Positions 1-5,850 of a stretch of 14,265 nt of DNA are shown here, piece after piece; the first letter of the stretch is position 1, and the number at the start of each line of letters is the position of its first letter. The notes below the pieces were generated by a model. The model was not told where the DNA came from. It saw only the letters and a program-made list of their open reading frames with translations, and did not search any database. Made by a program: the position numbers and the translations under genes. The DNA is from Sphingopyxis sp. Lineage in GTDB: Bacteria; Pseudomonadota; Alphaproteobacteria; Sphingomonadales; Sphingomonadaceae. Location of the stretch: contig JACEST010000043.1 of NCBI GenBank assembly GCA_013911715.1, positions 1 through 14,265 on the forward strand. The letters are read 5' to 3'.

Positions 1-621
1 ATCCAGGGTCGCTGCAACCAGATCCGGGCGCAGATCGACGAAACCAGCTCCGACTATGACCGTGAAAAGCTGCAAGAACGTCTGGCGAAGCTCGCTGGCG
101 GGGTTGCCGTCATCAAGGTCGGCGGCGCTTCGGAAGTCGAAGTGAAGGAACGCAAGGACCGCGTCGATGACGCGCTGCACGCGACCCGCGCTGCGGTCGA
201 AGAAGGCATCGTCCCCGGCGGCGGCACGGCTTTGCTGTACGCCACCAAGGCGCTCGAAGGCCTCAAGGGTGCCAACGACGACCAGACCCGCGGGATCGAC
301 ATCGTCCGCAAGGCAATCGAAACCCCGCTGCGCCAGATCGCCAGCAATGCCGGTGTCGATGGCGCCGTGGTTGCCGGTAACCTGCTGCGCGTTGGTGACG
401 TGACCCAGGGCTTTAACGCGGCGACCGACACTTATGAAAATCTGGTGGCGGCCGGCGTGATCGACCCGACCAAGGTCGTCCGCGTTGCGCTGCAGAATGC
501 GGCATCGGTTGCTGGTCTGCTGATCACCACCGAAGCCTCGATCTCGGAAATGCCCGAAGACAAGCCCGCCATGCCCATGGGCGGCGGCGGCATGGGCGGC
601 ATGGGCGGCATGGATTTCTAA
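1..621 (+). CDS. groEL: Chaperonin GroEL, C-terminal part (5' end outside window)
   Basis: This is the last 206 residues of the 60-kDa chaperonin, an ATP-driven folding chamber that works in the cytoplasm with GroES. The frame is open from base 1, and the first residues (IQGRCNQIRAQIDE) align with about residue 342 of E. coli GroEL from memory, so roughly 340 residues lie to the left of the window. The stretch VDDALHATRAAVEEG followed by PGGG matches the equatorial-domain ATPase segment. The second Asp of VDD, codon 169-171, corresponds to the catalytic Asp398 of E. coli. The protein ends in the typical flexible Gly-Met tail (GGGGMGGMGGMDF). Any groES partner would be upstream and is not visible. 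A rho-independent terminator follows 35 bases after the stop. Identification is secure. Confidence 0.97.
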   Translation: MQGRCNQIRAQIDETSSDYDREKLQERLAKLAGGVAVIKVGGASEVEVKERKDRVDDALHATRAAVEEGIVPGGGTALLYATKALEGLKGANDDQTRGIDIVRKAIETPLRQIASNAGVDGAVVAGNLLRVGDVTQGFNAATDTYENLVAAGVIDPTKVVRVALQNAASVAGLLITTEASISEMPEDKPAMPMGGGGMGGMGGMDF

Positions 622-655
622 ATCCAGACTGCTCGGCCATCCGGTCGGAACGAAA

Positions 656-688
656 AGAAGGGCCGGAAGGAAACCTCCGGCCCTTTTC
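656..688 (+). terminator. Rho-independent terminator after groEL
   Basis: An 8-bp GC-rich stem, GGGCCGGA (660-667) with TCCGGCCC (676-683), can be extended by A-T pairs and is followed by TTTTCTATTT. It lies 35 bases after the groEL stop and ends that transcript. Confidence 0.88.
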
Positions 689-711
689 TATTTGCCGCTT
701 TCACATTATCA

Positions 712-805
712 CCCCGCCCGCCCTGAGCTTGTCGAAGGGCTGTCCTTACTTTCAGCATTGAAAAGAAGGAAGAACGGTACTTCGACAAGCTCAGGGCAGG
801 CGGGG
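712..805. repeat. Long inverted repeat, CCCTGAGCTTGTCGAAG family, copy 1
   Basis: Two 26-nt arms (712-737 and 780-805) are inverted copies with one mismatch, around a 42-nt centre that can itself fold (TCCTT with AAGGA). The core CCCTGAGCTTGTCGAAG recurs at 5753-5843 with the same layout. Arms and spacing show a mobile or REP/MITE-like intergenic element. No transposase is encoded. From memory this core is abundant in sphingomonad genomes. It lies between the groEL terminator and the convergent DJ-1 gene. Confidence 0.85.
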
Positions 806-837
806 TGAGGGCCGAGGGACGGCGCGAGGGTAAAGCG

Positions 838-1518
838 CTAAAGCCGCTCCAGCGCCGCCCGCATATCGCCCGCGGCCCGGTCATAAACCCGCGCCTTGAG
901 TGCGTCGGTGACCGCCGCCCCGCTGCTGTCAGGATGCCCGCCAGGAAACGGCGGGGCAGGGTCATATTCCAGCGCGAGCTGGATCATCCTTGCCACCTCT
1001 TCGCCTGCCTCGCGCGCGATCAGCGTCAACGCGAAATCGATGCCGCTGGTGACGCCGCCTGCGGTGATGACCTGCCCATCCTCCACCACGCGTCCCGGTG
1101 TCGGCACCGCACCGACCAGCGGCAGCAAATGGGTATAGGCCCAGTGGCAGGTGGCGCGCTTGCCCGTCAGCAGACCCGCCGCACCCAGCAGAAATGCGCC
1201 GGTGCACACGCTCGTTACCCAGCGCGCGCCGGGAGCCTGCGCGGCAATGAAGGGCACGGTCGCCCCATCGTGCAGCGCCTCGCGCACGCCATGCCCGCCC
1301 GGCACACACAAAATATCGGCCTGCGGGCAATCGGTAAAGGTCACCGTCGGCACCAGCGCGACGGCGCAGTCGGTGGGGACGGGATCAAGGCTCGCCGCCG
1401 CGACATGCACGACTGCGCCGGGCAGCCGCGACAGAAATTGCACCGGCCCCATGAAATCGAGCTGGGTCAGGGTCGGGAAGATCGGAAACACGAGGTGGAT
1501 GGGCGCGGCCAAGGTCAA
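838..1518 (-). CDS. DJ-1/PfpI family protein, isonitrile hydratase-like
   Basis: A 226-aa single-domain member of the DJ-1/PfpI (class I glutamine amidotransferase-like) superfamily. The nucleophile elbow is SVCTGAFLLGAAGLLTGK with Cys105 and Thr106, and an Asp21 lies in TQLDFMGP. The 84-residue spacing from Asp to Cys equals the Asp17/Cys101/Thr102 set known for Pseudomonas isonitrile hydratase InhA, and the length is close to InhA. This supports hydration of isonitriles to N-formamides, but the substrate is inference. There is no C-terminal AraC HTH, so it is not a GlxA-type regulator. The start is TTG at 1518; its TTGA overlaps the TGA of the upstream 57-aa lipoprotein gene, which argues for coupled translation and for this start. 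No better in-frame ATG precedes the Asp21 motif. Cytoplasmic, no signal peptide. Confidence 0.85.
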   Translation of the reverse strand: MTLAAPIHLVFPIFPTLTQLDFMGPVQFLSRLPGAVVHVAAASLDPVPTDCAVALVPTVTFTDCPQADILCVPGGHGVREALHDGATVPFIAAQAPGARWVTSVCTGAFLLGAAGLLTGKRATCHWAYTHLLPLVGAVPTPGRVVEDGQVITAGGVTSGIDFALTLIAREAGEEVARMIQLALEYDPAPPFPGGHPDSSGAAVTDALKARVYDRAAGDMRAALERL

Positions 1519-1688
1519 TTCTCCGCTTTGGCGCTGCTATTGTCGGCTTGCGCGTCACGCTCGGCCAGCATCGCGGCTGCATCGTCCAGCGCCTTTTCCT
1601 CGTTCACGGTAACACCGCCCGGACCAGGCTGGCCGCCCCCGCGATCGCAGGCGGTGAGCAGCAGGGCAAGAGGCACAAGGCGCAGCAT
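1515..1688 (-). CDS. Small lipoprotein, 57 aa, hypothetical
   Basis: A short gene read from ATG at 1688 to TGA at 1517-1515. It starts with a lipoprotein signal peptide (MLRLVPLALLLTAC); the lipobox LTAC gives Cys14 as the lipidated residue, so the mature protein is only about 44 residues and should sit in the periplasm or outer membrane. The mature part opens with a flexible Gly/Pro linker (DRGGGQPGPGG) and continues as a charged helix (NEEKALDDAAAMLAERDAQ). No catalytic motif is seen. Its stop overlaps the TTG start of the DJ-1/PfpI gene, so the two form a mini-operon, although one product is exported and the other cytoplasmic. No clear Shine-Dalgarno is seen. Function unknown. Confidence 0.8.
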   Translation of the reverse strand: MLRLVPLALLLTACDRGGGQPGPGGVTVNEEKALDDAAAMLAERDAQADNSSAKAEN

Positions 1689-1720
1689 GACGCAGGATTA
1701 GCGAGCAGCCGCGCAAAGCA

Positions 1721-1753
1721 AAAGGGGCACCGGCAATTTGCCGATGCCCCTTG
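1721..1753 (-). terminator. Terminator of the 84-aa lipoprotein gene
   Basis: Nested inverted repeat: AAGGGGCA (1722-1729) with TGCCCCTT (1745-1752), and CGGCAA/TTGCCG inside. Read on the minus strand it is followed by TTTTGCTTTG, so it ends transcription of the gene whose stop is at 1774. Confidence 0.85.
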
Positions 1754-1773
1754 TTGCAAAATGGCGCTTTACC

Positions 1774-2028
1774 CTATTGCTTGACCTCGGCGGCGGCCTC
1801 CTTGGCGGCTTCACCCGCGGCGTCCTTTGCGTCGGCGGCTACCTCACCAGCCGCAGCCGCAGCAGCTTCGGCGCCCTCGGCTATGGCATCGCCAGCGGCT
1901 TCGGCACCGGCAGCGGCGTCGTCAGCCACGGCTTCGGCGGCTTCGCCGGTTTCTTCCTTTGCCGTTTCCGAGCAGCCTGTCAGGCTAAAGGCGGCAGCAG
2001 TGATCGAAGCAATCATGAATTTGCGCAT
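1774..2028 (-). CDS. Alanine-rich small lipoprotein, 84 aa
   Basis: A signal peptide (MRKFMIASITAAAFSLTGC) ends in lipobox LTGC, with Cys19 lipidated. The mature part of about 65 residues is nearly all Ala, Glu, Asp and Gly (GEAAEAVADDAAAGAEAAG and so on), acidic and almost certainly helical, with no hydrophobic segment and no enzyme motif. A good Shine-Dalgarno (GGGAG, about 7 bases before ATG) supports the start at 2028. It has its own terminator at 1721-1753, so it is monocistronic. The next gene upstream (2180-2497) has the same design and shares the ADDAAAGAEAA block, so the two are probably tandem paralogs. The low-complexity sequence prevents firm family assignment. A periplasmic or outer-membrane structural or stress role is only a guess. 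Confidence 0.85.
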   Translation of the reverse strand: MRKFMIASITAAAFSLTGCSETAKEETGEAAEAVADDAAAGAEAAGDAIAEGAEAAAAAAGEVAADAKDAAGEAAKEAAAEVKQ

Positions 2029-2104
2029 TTCATGTCTCCCTGTTGAACTGAAGAGGCAGAATTAGGGATTGAGAGATGTCCAGGCAAGCCTGCGAGCCAA
2101 AACA

Positions 2105-2135
2105 AAAGGCCGCCTGCTCGCGCAGACGGCCCTCT
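2105..2135 (-). terminator. Terminator of the 105-aa lipoprotein gene
   Basis: GGCCG-C-CTG (2108-2116) pairs with CAG-A-CGGCC (2123-2131); read on the minus strand the middle position is a U-G wobble. On that strand the stem is followed by TTTTGTTTTGG. It lies about 45 bases after the stop at 2180. Confidence 0.85.
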
Positions 2136-2179
2136 GTTTAATTCGCTGTTCCGACGAGATCGGAAACAGGGAAAAAGCG

Positions 2180-2497
2180 TTACTTCTTGGCTTCTTCCAT
2201 CGCGCCCTTGGCAGCGTCGGCGGCTTCGGTCGCGGCCTTGGCAGCTTCGCCAGCCTTGTCGGCGGCTTCGCCAGCGGCGTCCATTGCGCCTTCGGCGCCT
2301 TCGGCCATCGCGTCGCCGGTGGCGGCAGCGGCGTCGGTCGCGCCTTCGGCGGCGTCCATTGCGCCTTCAGCGGCGGCTTCAGCGCCCTCGGCAGCGGCTT
2401 CGGCGCCGGCAGCGGCGTCGTCAGCAGCCTTTTCGGCGCAAGCGGCGAGACCGAGCGATGCGGCCAGGACCAGCGACATGGTGATCGACTTCTTCAT
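2180..2497 (-). CDS. Alanine-rich small lipoprotein with heptad-like repeats, 105 aa
   Basis: The signal peptide MKKSITMSLVLAASLGLAAC has lipobox LAAC with Cys20. The mature 86 residues are dominated by Ala with Glu, Asp, Gly and Thr, and contain near-exact 7-residue units (AEGAEAA, AEGAMDA, AEGATDA) followed by AADKAGEAAKAATEAADAAK. This suggests a long amphipathic or Alacoil-type helix anchored to a membrane by its lipid. The C-terminus is lysine-containing (KGAMEEAKK). The ATG at 2497 is preceded by AGAGGGG about 9 bases away, with a GGGTGCACCC palindrome between the two that could mask the ribosome site. It resembles the 84-aa lipoprotein downstream and has a separate terminator. The gene is divergent from the arsR-methyltransferase gene. 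Function unknown. Confidence 0.87.
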   Translation of the reverse strand: MKKSITMSLVLAASLGLAACAEKAADDAAAGAEAAAEGAEAAAEGAMDAAEGATDAAAATGDAMAEGAEGAMDAAGEAADKAGEAAKAATEAADAAKGAMEEAKK

Positions 2498-2678
2498 ATG
2501 GGTGCACCCCTCTTCTCATGCTATGACGATGTGGCCGGGTGGTTTCCCGTACAGCATCACTGTGCCAGCTAAACCTTCGCACCCGGCGGTGCAACGTCAA
2601 ATTCGCCATTTGCGGCAAAATCGCGGCAAAGCGAGCCATGGCGATGGGCAAGCCCCACGATTGGCAGCATCACTGCCG

Positions 2679-2707
2679 TTGACGGTATATAAAGATTTCT
2701 TTATATG
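2679..2707 (+). promoter_or_regulatory. Predicted met operon promoter
   Basis: TTGACG (2679-2684) as -35 and TATATG (2702-2707) as -10 are separated by 17 bases. The expected transcription start would be at about 2713-2716, i.e. at or next to the ATG at 2716. There is no Shine-Dalgarno at a normal distance, only GGG touching the ATG, so a leaderless message is likely. Confidence 0.6.
2687..2706. promoter_or_regulatory. Palindromic operator candidate for the ArsR-type regulator
   Basis: A perfect inverted repeat with arms ATATAAAGA (2687-2695) and TCTTTATAT (2698-2706) around TT. It fills the spacer between the proposed -35 and -10 and overlaps the -10. An AT-rich 9-2-9 dyad directly in front of an ArsR-family gene is the typical place for autoregulation: bound protein would block RNA polymerase. 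Binding is inferred. Confidence 0.75.
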
Positions 2708-2715
2708 TAGTTGGG

Positions 2716-3708
2716 ATGGCATCGCAGTTGCAGCTCTTTCACGGTTTGGCCGACCCGACGCGGCTTCGCATTATCGCGCTGCTGCGCGCGATGGAACTGG
2801 CCATCGGCGAATTGGCGGCGGTGCTGGATCAAAGCCAACCGCGCGTGTCGCGCCACGTTCGCATATTGGTCGATGCCGGGCTGGTGGTGCGTCAGCGCGA
2901 GGGCGGCTGGGTCTTTCTGCGCTTGGCCAGCGGCGACGCGGTCGTTGCGCTCTTGGCGTTGATCGACAATTGGCCCACCAACGCAGCCGAAAAAGCGCTG
3001 ATGGCGCGTGATCGGACAGGGTTGGATGCGGTGCGTGAGGAACGGGCTGCTGCAGCGCGGCGCTATTTTGCTGATCATGCCGCCGAATGGGATGCCATCC
3101 GCGCGCGCCATGTTGCCGAGGCCGAGGTCGAGGCCGTCTTGTTGCGGTTAGTCGAGGATCGGCCGCTCGGGCATTTGCTCGATGTCGGCACCGGCACCGG
3201 GCGGATGGCCGAAATCCTCTTCCCATTCGCGCGTGAGGTGACCGCGCTCGACCGCAGCCCCGAAATGCTCCGTATCGCCCGTGCCAAGCTCGCCGACCGG
3301 GGCATTGCTGTCGATTTGGTCCAGGGCGATTTCGCCGCACTGCCGCTCGCGCCCCGCTCGGTCGACACGATTGTCATGCACCAGGTGCTGCATTTCGCCC
3401 ACGAACCGGCGCGTGCGATTGCCGAGGCCGCGCGCGTGCTGCGGCCGACTGGGCGGTTGCTGATCGTCGATTTCGCGCCGCACGATCAAGAAGATTTGCG
3501 CAGCTGCGCCGCGCACGCGCGCCTTGGCTTTGCCGATGGCCAAATGCGGGCGTGGTTGGAGCAAAGTGGGCTGGAGTTGGAAACTGTGCAGTCGCTCGCG
3601 GGCGATCCGCTGACCATCACCATCTGGTTGGCGCAGCGGCGCGGCGATGCCGATAGCGACGATGTGGGCGACGTGCGCGCCGGGACAGAGAAAAGGATGG
3701 CGGCATGA
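2716..3708 (+). CDS. ArsR-family HTH regulator fused to an SAM-dependent methyltransferase domain
   Basis: 330 aa in two parts. Residues 1-95 are an ArsR-type winged helix: FHGLADPTRLRIIALL, then IGELAAVLDQSQPRVSRHVRILVDAGLV as the recognition-helix region, then a wing (VVRQREGGWVFLRL). Residues 115-310 are a class I Rossmann methyltransferase of UbiE-like type: motif I LDVGTGTG at residues 155-162, acidic ribose-binding Asp in VTALDRS, GDFAALPL, and VLRPTGRLLIVDFAPHD. No metal-binding ArsR cysteines are seen in the recognition region, so metal sensing is unlikely. It opens the metF-metH operon and its stop overlaps metF (ATGA). I infer a SAM- or SAH-sensing repressor of methionine synthesis, similar in role to the ArsR-family SahR regulators of proteobacteria. 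Whether the methyltransferase fold is still catalytic cannot be told. A short tail rich in Asp and Gly ends the protein. Confidence 0.9.
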   Translation: MASQLQLFHGLADPTRLRIIALLRAMELAIGELAAVLDQSQPRVSRHVRILVDAGLVVRQREGGWVFLRLASGDAVVALLALIDNWPTNAAEKALMARDRTGLDAVREERAAAARRYFADHAAEWDAIRARHVAEAEVEAVLLRLVEDRPLGHLLDVGTGTGRMAEILFPFAREVTALDRSPEMLRIARAKLADRGIAVDLVQGDFAALPLAPRSVDTIVMHQVLHFAHEPARAIAEAARVLRPTGRLLIVDFAPHDQEDLRSCAAHARLGFADGQMRAWLEQSGLELETVQSLAGDPLTITIWLAQRRGDADSDDVGDVRAGTEKRMAA

Positions 3709-4697
3709 AGCGGGCTCTGGATTCAGGCAGCGAGGCGCGCCGCGCCGCGGCGTCGCCGCTGTTCGCGGGCCTGCCCGGCGATATTGGCGTCAGTTTCGAA
3801 TTTTTCCCGCCAAAGACCGAGCGGATGGAAGAGCAATTGTGGGGGGCGTTTGAAACGCTCGCACCGCTGGCCCCCAGCTTTGTGTCCGTCACCTATGGTG
3901 CCGGCGGGTCGACGCGCGAGCGCACCCATGCGACGGTGGCGCGCATCGCGCGCGATAGCGCCGTCCCGCCTGCCGCGCATTTGACCTGCGTCGAGGCCTC
4001 GCGCGCCGACATTGCCGAGGTGGCCGAGGCTTATTGGGCGGCGGGCGTGCGCCACATCGTCGCGCTGCGCGGCGATGTTCCCGGCGGCGGGCCATTTCGC
4101 GCGCACCCCGATGGCTATGCCAGCGCCGCCGAACTGGTCGCGGGGCTGAAAACCATTGCCAATTTCGATGTGTCAGTCGCCGCCTATCCCGAAGTCCATC
4201 CCGAGGCGGGCTGTGCCGAGGCCGATCTCGACAATCTGAAGCGCAAACTTGACGCCGGGGCGAGCCGCGCGATCACCCAATTTTTCTTCTCGCCCGACGC
4301 CTTCCTGCGTTTCCGCGATGCGGCGGCGGCGGCGGGCATCGCCGCGCCGATCCTGCCCGGCATCCTGCCGGTGTCGAACGTCTCGCAGACGCGGCGGATG
4401 GCGGATATGTGCGGCACGGTGATCCCGGCATGGATGGTGTCGCTGTTCGACGGGCTCGACGACCATCCCGCCGCGCGCCAATTGGTTGCGGCAACGGTCG
4501 CCGCCGAAATGTGCCGCCGCCTTTACGCCGGGGGCGTGCGCGATTTCCATTTCTATACGCTCAACCGCGCCGAACTCAGCTATGCCATTTGCCACATGCT
4601 GGGCCTGCGTCCCCGTCCGCAGGGGACAGCGTATTCGCTGGCCCCTGTCGCTGACACAAGGGACAGCGAATACGCTGTCCCCGGAGCCTCCGCATGA
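3705..4697 (+). CDS. metF: Methylenetetrahydrofolate reductase
   Basis: A flavoenzyme that reduces 5,10-methylene-THF to 5-methyl-THF, the methyl donor for methionine synthase. 330 aa against about 296 in E. coli. The TIM-barrel core shows VSFEFFPPKTERME with catalytic Glu32 (E. coli Glu28), SVTYGAGGSTRERT, and VALRGDVPGG with Asp124 (E. coli Asp120); the equal offset of 4 supports the alignment. The core ends at YAICHMLGLRPRP, where E. coli MetF also ends. The extra C-terminal peptide GTAYSLAP...DSEYAVP is encoded by a 61-nt palindromic element. The start ATG overlaps the stop of the regulator gene (ATGA) and its own TGA overlaps the ATG of the next gene, so translation is likely coupled through the operon. 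Confidence 0.96.
   Translation: MKRALDSGSEARRAAASPLFAGLPGDIGVSFEFFPPKTERMEEQLWGAFETLAPLAPSFVSVTYGAGGSTRERTHATVARIARDSAVPPAAHLTCVEASRADIAEVAEAYWAAGVRHIVALRGDVPGGGPFRAHPDGYASAAELVAGLKTIANFDVSVAAYPEVHPEAGCAEADLDNLKRKLDAGASRAITQFFFSPDAFLRFRDAAAAAGIAAPILPGILPVSNVSQTRRMADMCGTVIPAWMVSLFDGLDDHPAARQLVAATVAAEMCRRLYAGGVRDFHFYTLNRAELSYAICHMLGLRPRPQGTAYSLAPVADTRDSEYAVPGASA
4622..4682. repeat. 61-nt coding palindromic element, copy in metF
   Basis: Two 24-nt hairpin units (4622-4645 and 4659-4682) are separated by 13 nt. The outer arms 4622-4640 and 4664-4682 are perfect 19-bp inverted copies. Unit core: GGGGACAGC, a 6-nt loop, GCTGTCCCC, with one deviation in each unit. The element has the same 24-13-24 layout and the same codon phase as the copy at 7866-7926, and codes for the last residues of MetF before GASA. 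Confidence 0.88.
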
Positions 4698-5737
4698 CGG
4701 CGCGCGAGGCGCTGCTAGCGGCTGCGTCGCAGCGGCTGCTGATCACCGACGGGGCGTTCGGGACCGAGATCCAGAACTGGAAACTGGACGAGGCGGCCTA
4801 TGCCGGGTCGCTGGACCTGGGCCATGATCAAAAGGGCAATAACGATATATTGGCGCTGACCAAGCCAGAGGTGCTCAACAGCATCACTCGCGCCTATCTG
4901 ACCGCCGGGTCGGATATTGTTTCGACCAACACCTTCAGCGCCAACAGCATCAGCCAGGCTGATTATGGCGCGGAGCATCTGGTGCGCGACATTAACCTCG
5001 CCTCGGCACAGATTGCCCGCAAGGCGGCAGATGAATTTGCAGCGCAAGACGGCAAACGCCGCTTTGTCGCGGGTGCGGTCGGGCCGACCAACAAGACGCT
5101 GTCGCTGTCGCCCGACGTCAACAACCCTGGCTATCGTGAGATCGACTTTGACCAGCTCACCGCCGTTTACCGCGAACAGATTGAGGCGCTGGCGACAGGC
5201 GGGGTCGATTTCATCCTGATCGAAACCGTGTTCGACACGCTGAATGCCAAAGCCGGAATCGCCGCGACCTTGCAGGCCGAGGCGGCGGTGGGCCGTGAAT
5301 TGCCGCTGATGCTGTCGATGACGTTGACCGATCTGTCGGGTCGCAACCTGTCAGGCCACACGGTCGAGGCCTTTTGGTATGCCGTTCGCCACGCGCGCCC
5401 GCTGACCATCGGGCTGAACTGCTCGTTCGGGGCGGCGCAGCTTCGCCCGCACGTCCGCACGCTGGCGGGGATCGCCGACACGCTGGTGATGGTCTATCCC
5501 AATGCCGGGTTGCCCAATGAACTTGGCGCCTATGACGAAATGCCCGAAACGACCGCCGCGCTGGTCGGTGAATGGGCTCAGGCGGGGCAAGTGAATATAT
5601 TGGGTGGCTGCTGCGGCTCGACGCCCGCGCATATCGCCGCGATGGCGCAAATGATCGCAGGCCTGCCGCCACGCGTGATGCCGCAAGTGCCGGTGCGCAC
5701 GCGGCTGGCGGGATTGGAAGCCTTTACGATGGTCTAA
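4694..5737 (+). CDS. metH: Methionine synthase, homocysteine-binding subunit (MetH N-terminal module)
   Basis: 347 aa corresponding to the first barrel of cobalamin-dependent methionine synthase, which binds and activates homocysteine through zinc. The N-terminus has LLITDGAFGTEIQNWKLDE. The zinc ligands are Cys243 in GLNCSFGA and Cys306/Cys307 in GGCCGSTPAHI, each 4 residues before the E. coli Cys247/310/311. The module stops at RLAGLEAFTMV, which is where full-length MetH passes into the linker to the folate domain, so this is a split enzyme and not a truncated gene. It starts inside the metF stop (ATGA). It must cooperate with the protein encoded at 5851-8547. A BHMT-like stand-alone methyltransferase is less likely because of this neighbour. 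Confidence 0.94.
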   Translation: MTAREALLAAASQRLLITDGAFGTEIQNWKLDEAAYAGSLDLGHDQKGNNDILALTKPEVLNSITRAYLTAGSDIVSTNTFSANSISQADYGAEHLVRDINLASAQIARKAADEFAAQDGKRRFVAGAVGPTNKTLSLSPDVNNPGYREIDFDQLTAVYREQIEALATGGVDFILIETVFDTLNAKAGIAATLQAEAAVGRELPLMLSMTLTDLSGRNLSGHTVEAFWYAVRHARPLTIGLNCSFGAAQLRPHVRTLAGIADTLVMVYPNAGLPNELGAYDEMPETTAALVGEWAQAGQVNILGGCCGSTPAHIAAMAQMIAGLPPRVMPQVPVRTRLAGLEAFTMV

Positions 5738-5752
5738 CCTCGGTTTTCATAC

Positions 5753-5843
5753 CCCGTTTGCCCTGAGCTTGTCGAAGGGCTGTCCTTTCTTCGGCGATGG
5801 AAGAAGAAAAGAACGGGGCTTCGACAAGCTCAGCCCAGACGGG
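5753..5843. repeat. Long inverted repeat, CCCTGAGCTTGTCGAAG family, copy 2, between the metH genes
   Basis: 25-nt arms (5753-5777 and 5819-5843) are inverted copies with 3 mismatches. The centre can fold, as CTTCTTTC-like and GAAGAA segments face each other. It shares core, arm length and the CTGTCCTT centre start with the copy at 712-805. It occupies nearly the whole gap between the two metH genes and contains an ATG (5797) in frame with the second gene. Confidence 0.85.
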
Positions 5844-5850
5844 ATTATTT

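Larger units (their letters stand above)
2498..2715. other. Divergent intergenic region (lipoprotein gene / met operon)
   Basis: 218 bases carry the outward promoters of the lipoprotein gene (minus) and the met operon (plus). The 11-mer CAGCATCACTG occurs twice in direct orientation (2552-2562 and 2665-2675). No ORF with coding character is seen. The met promoter and operator are listed separately. Confidence 0.6.

Noticed and set aside
805..1701. Long plus-strand ORF of 298 codons
   Set aside because: It runs antisense to the DJ-1/PfpI and 57-aa lipoprotein genes; composition is Arg/His/Gln-rich with no domain, typical of a high-GC shadow frame.
1738..2572. Plus-strand ORFs with Gly/Phe/Ser-rich sequence, resembling PE/PPE or repeat proteins
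   Set aside because: They are the complement of the Ala-rich lipoprotein genes, which have signal peptides, ribosome sites and terminators on the minus strand.
2498..2715. SAM-type riboswitch before the met operon
   Set aside because: The predicted transcript has almost no leader, and I could not find a SAM-II or SAH aptamer pattern by eye. A covariance-model search would settle it.
5797..5850. ATG start for the second metH gene
   Set aside because: It is inside the inverted repeat, has no Shine-Dalgarno, and adds residues unrelated to MetH.
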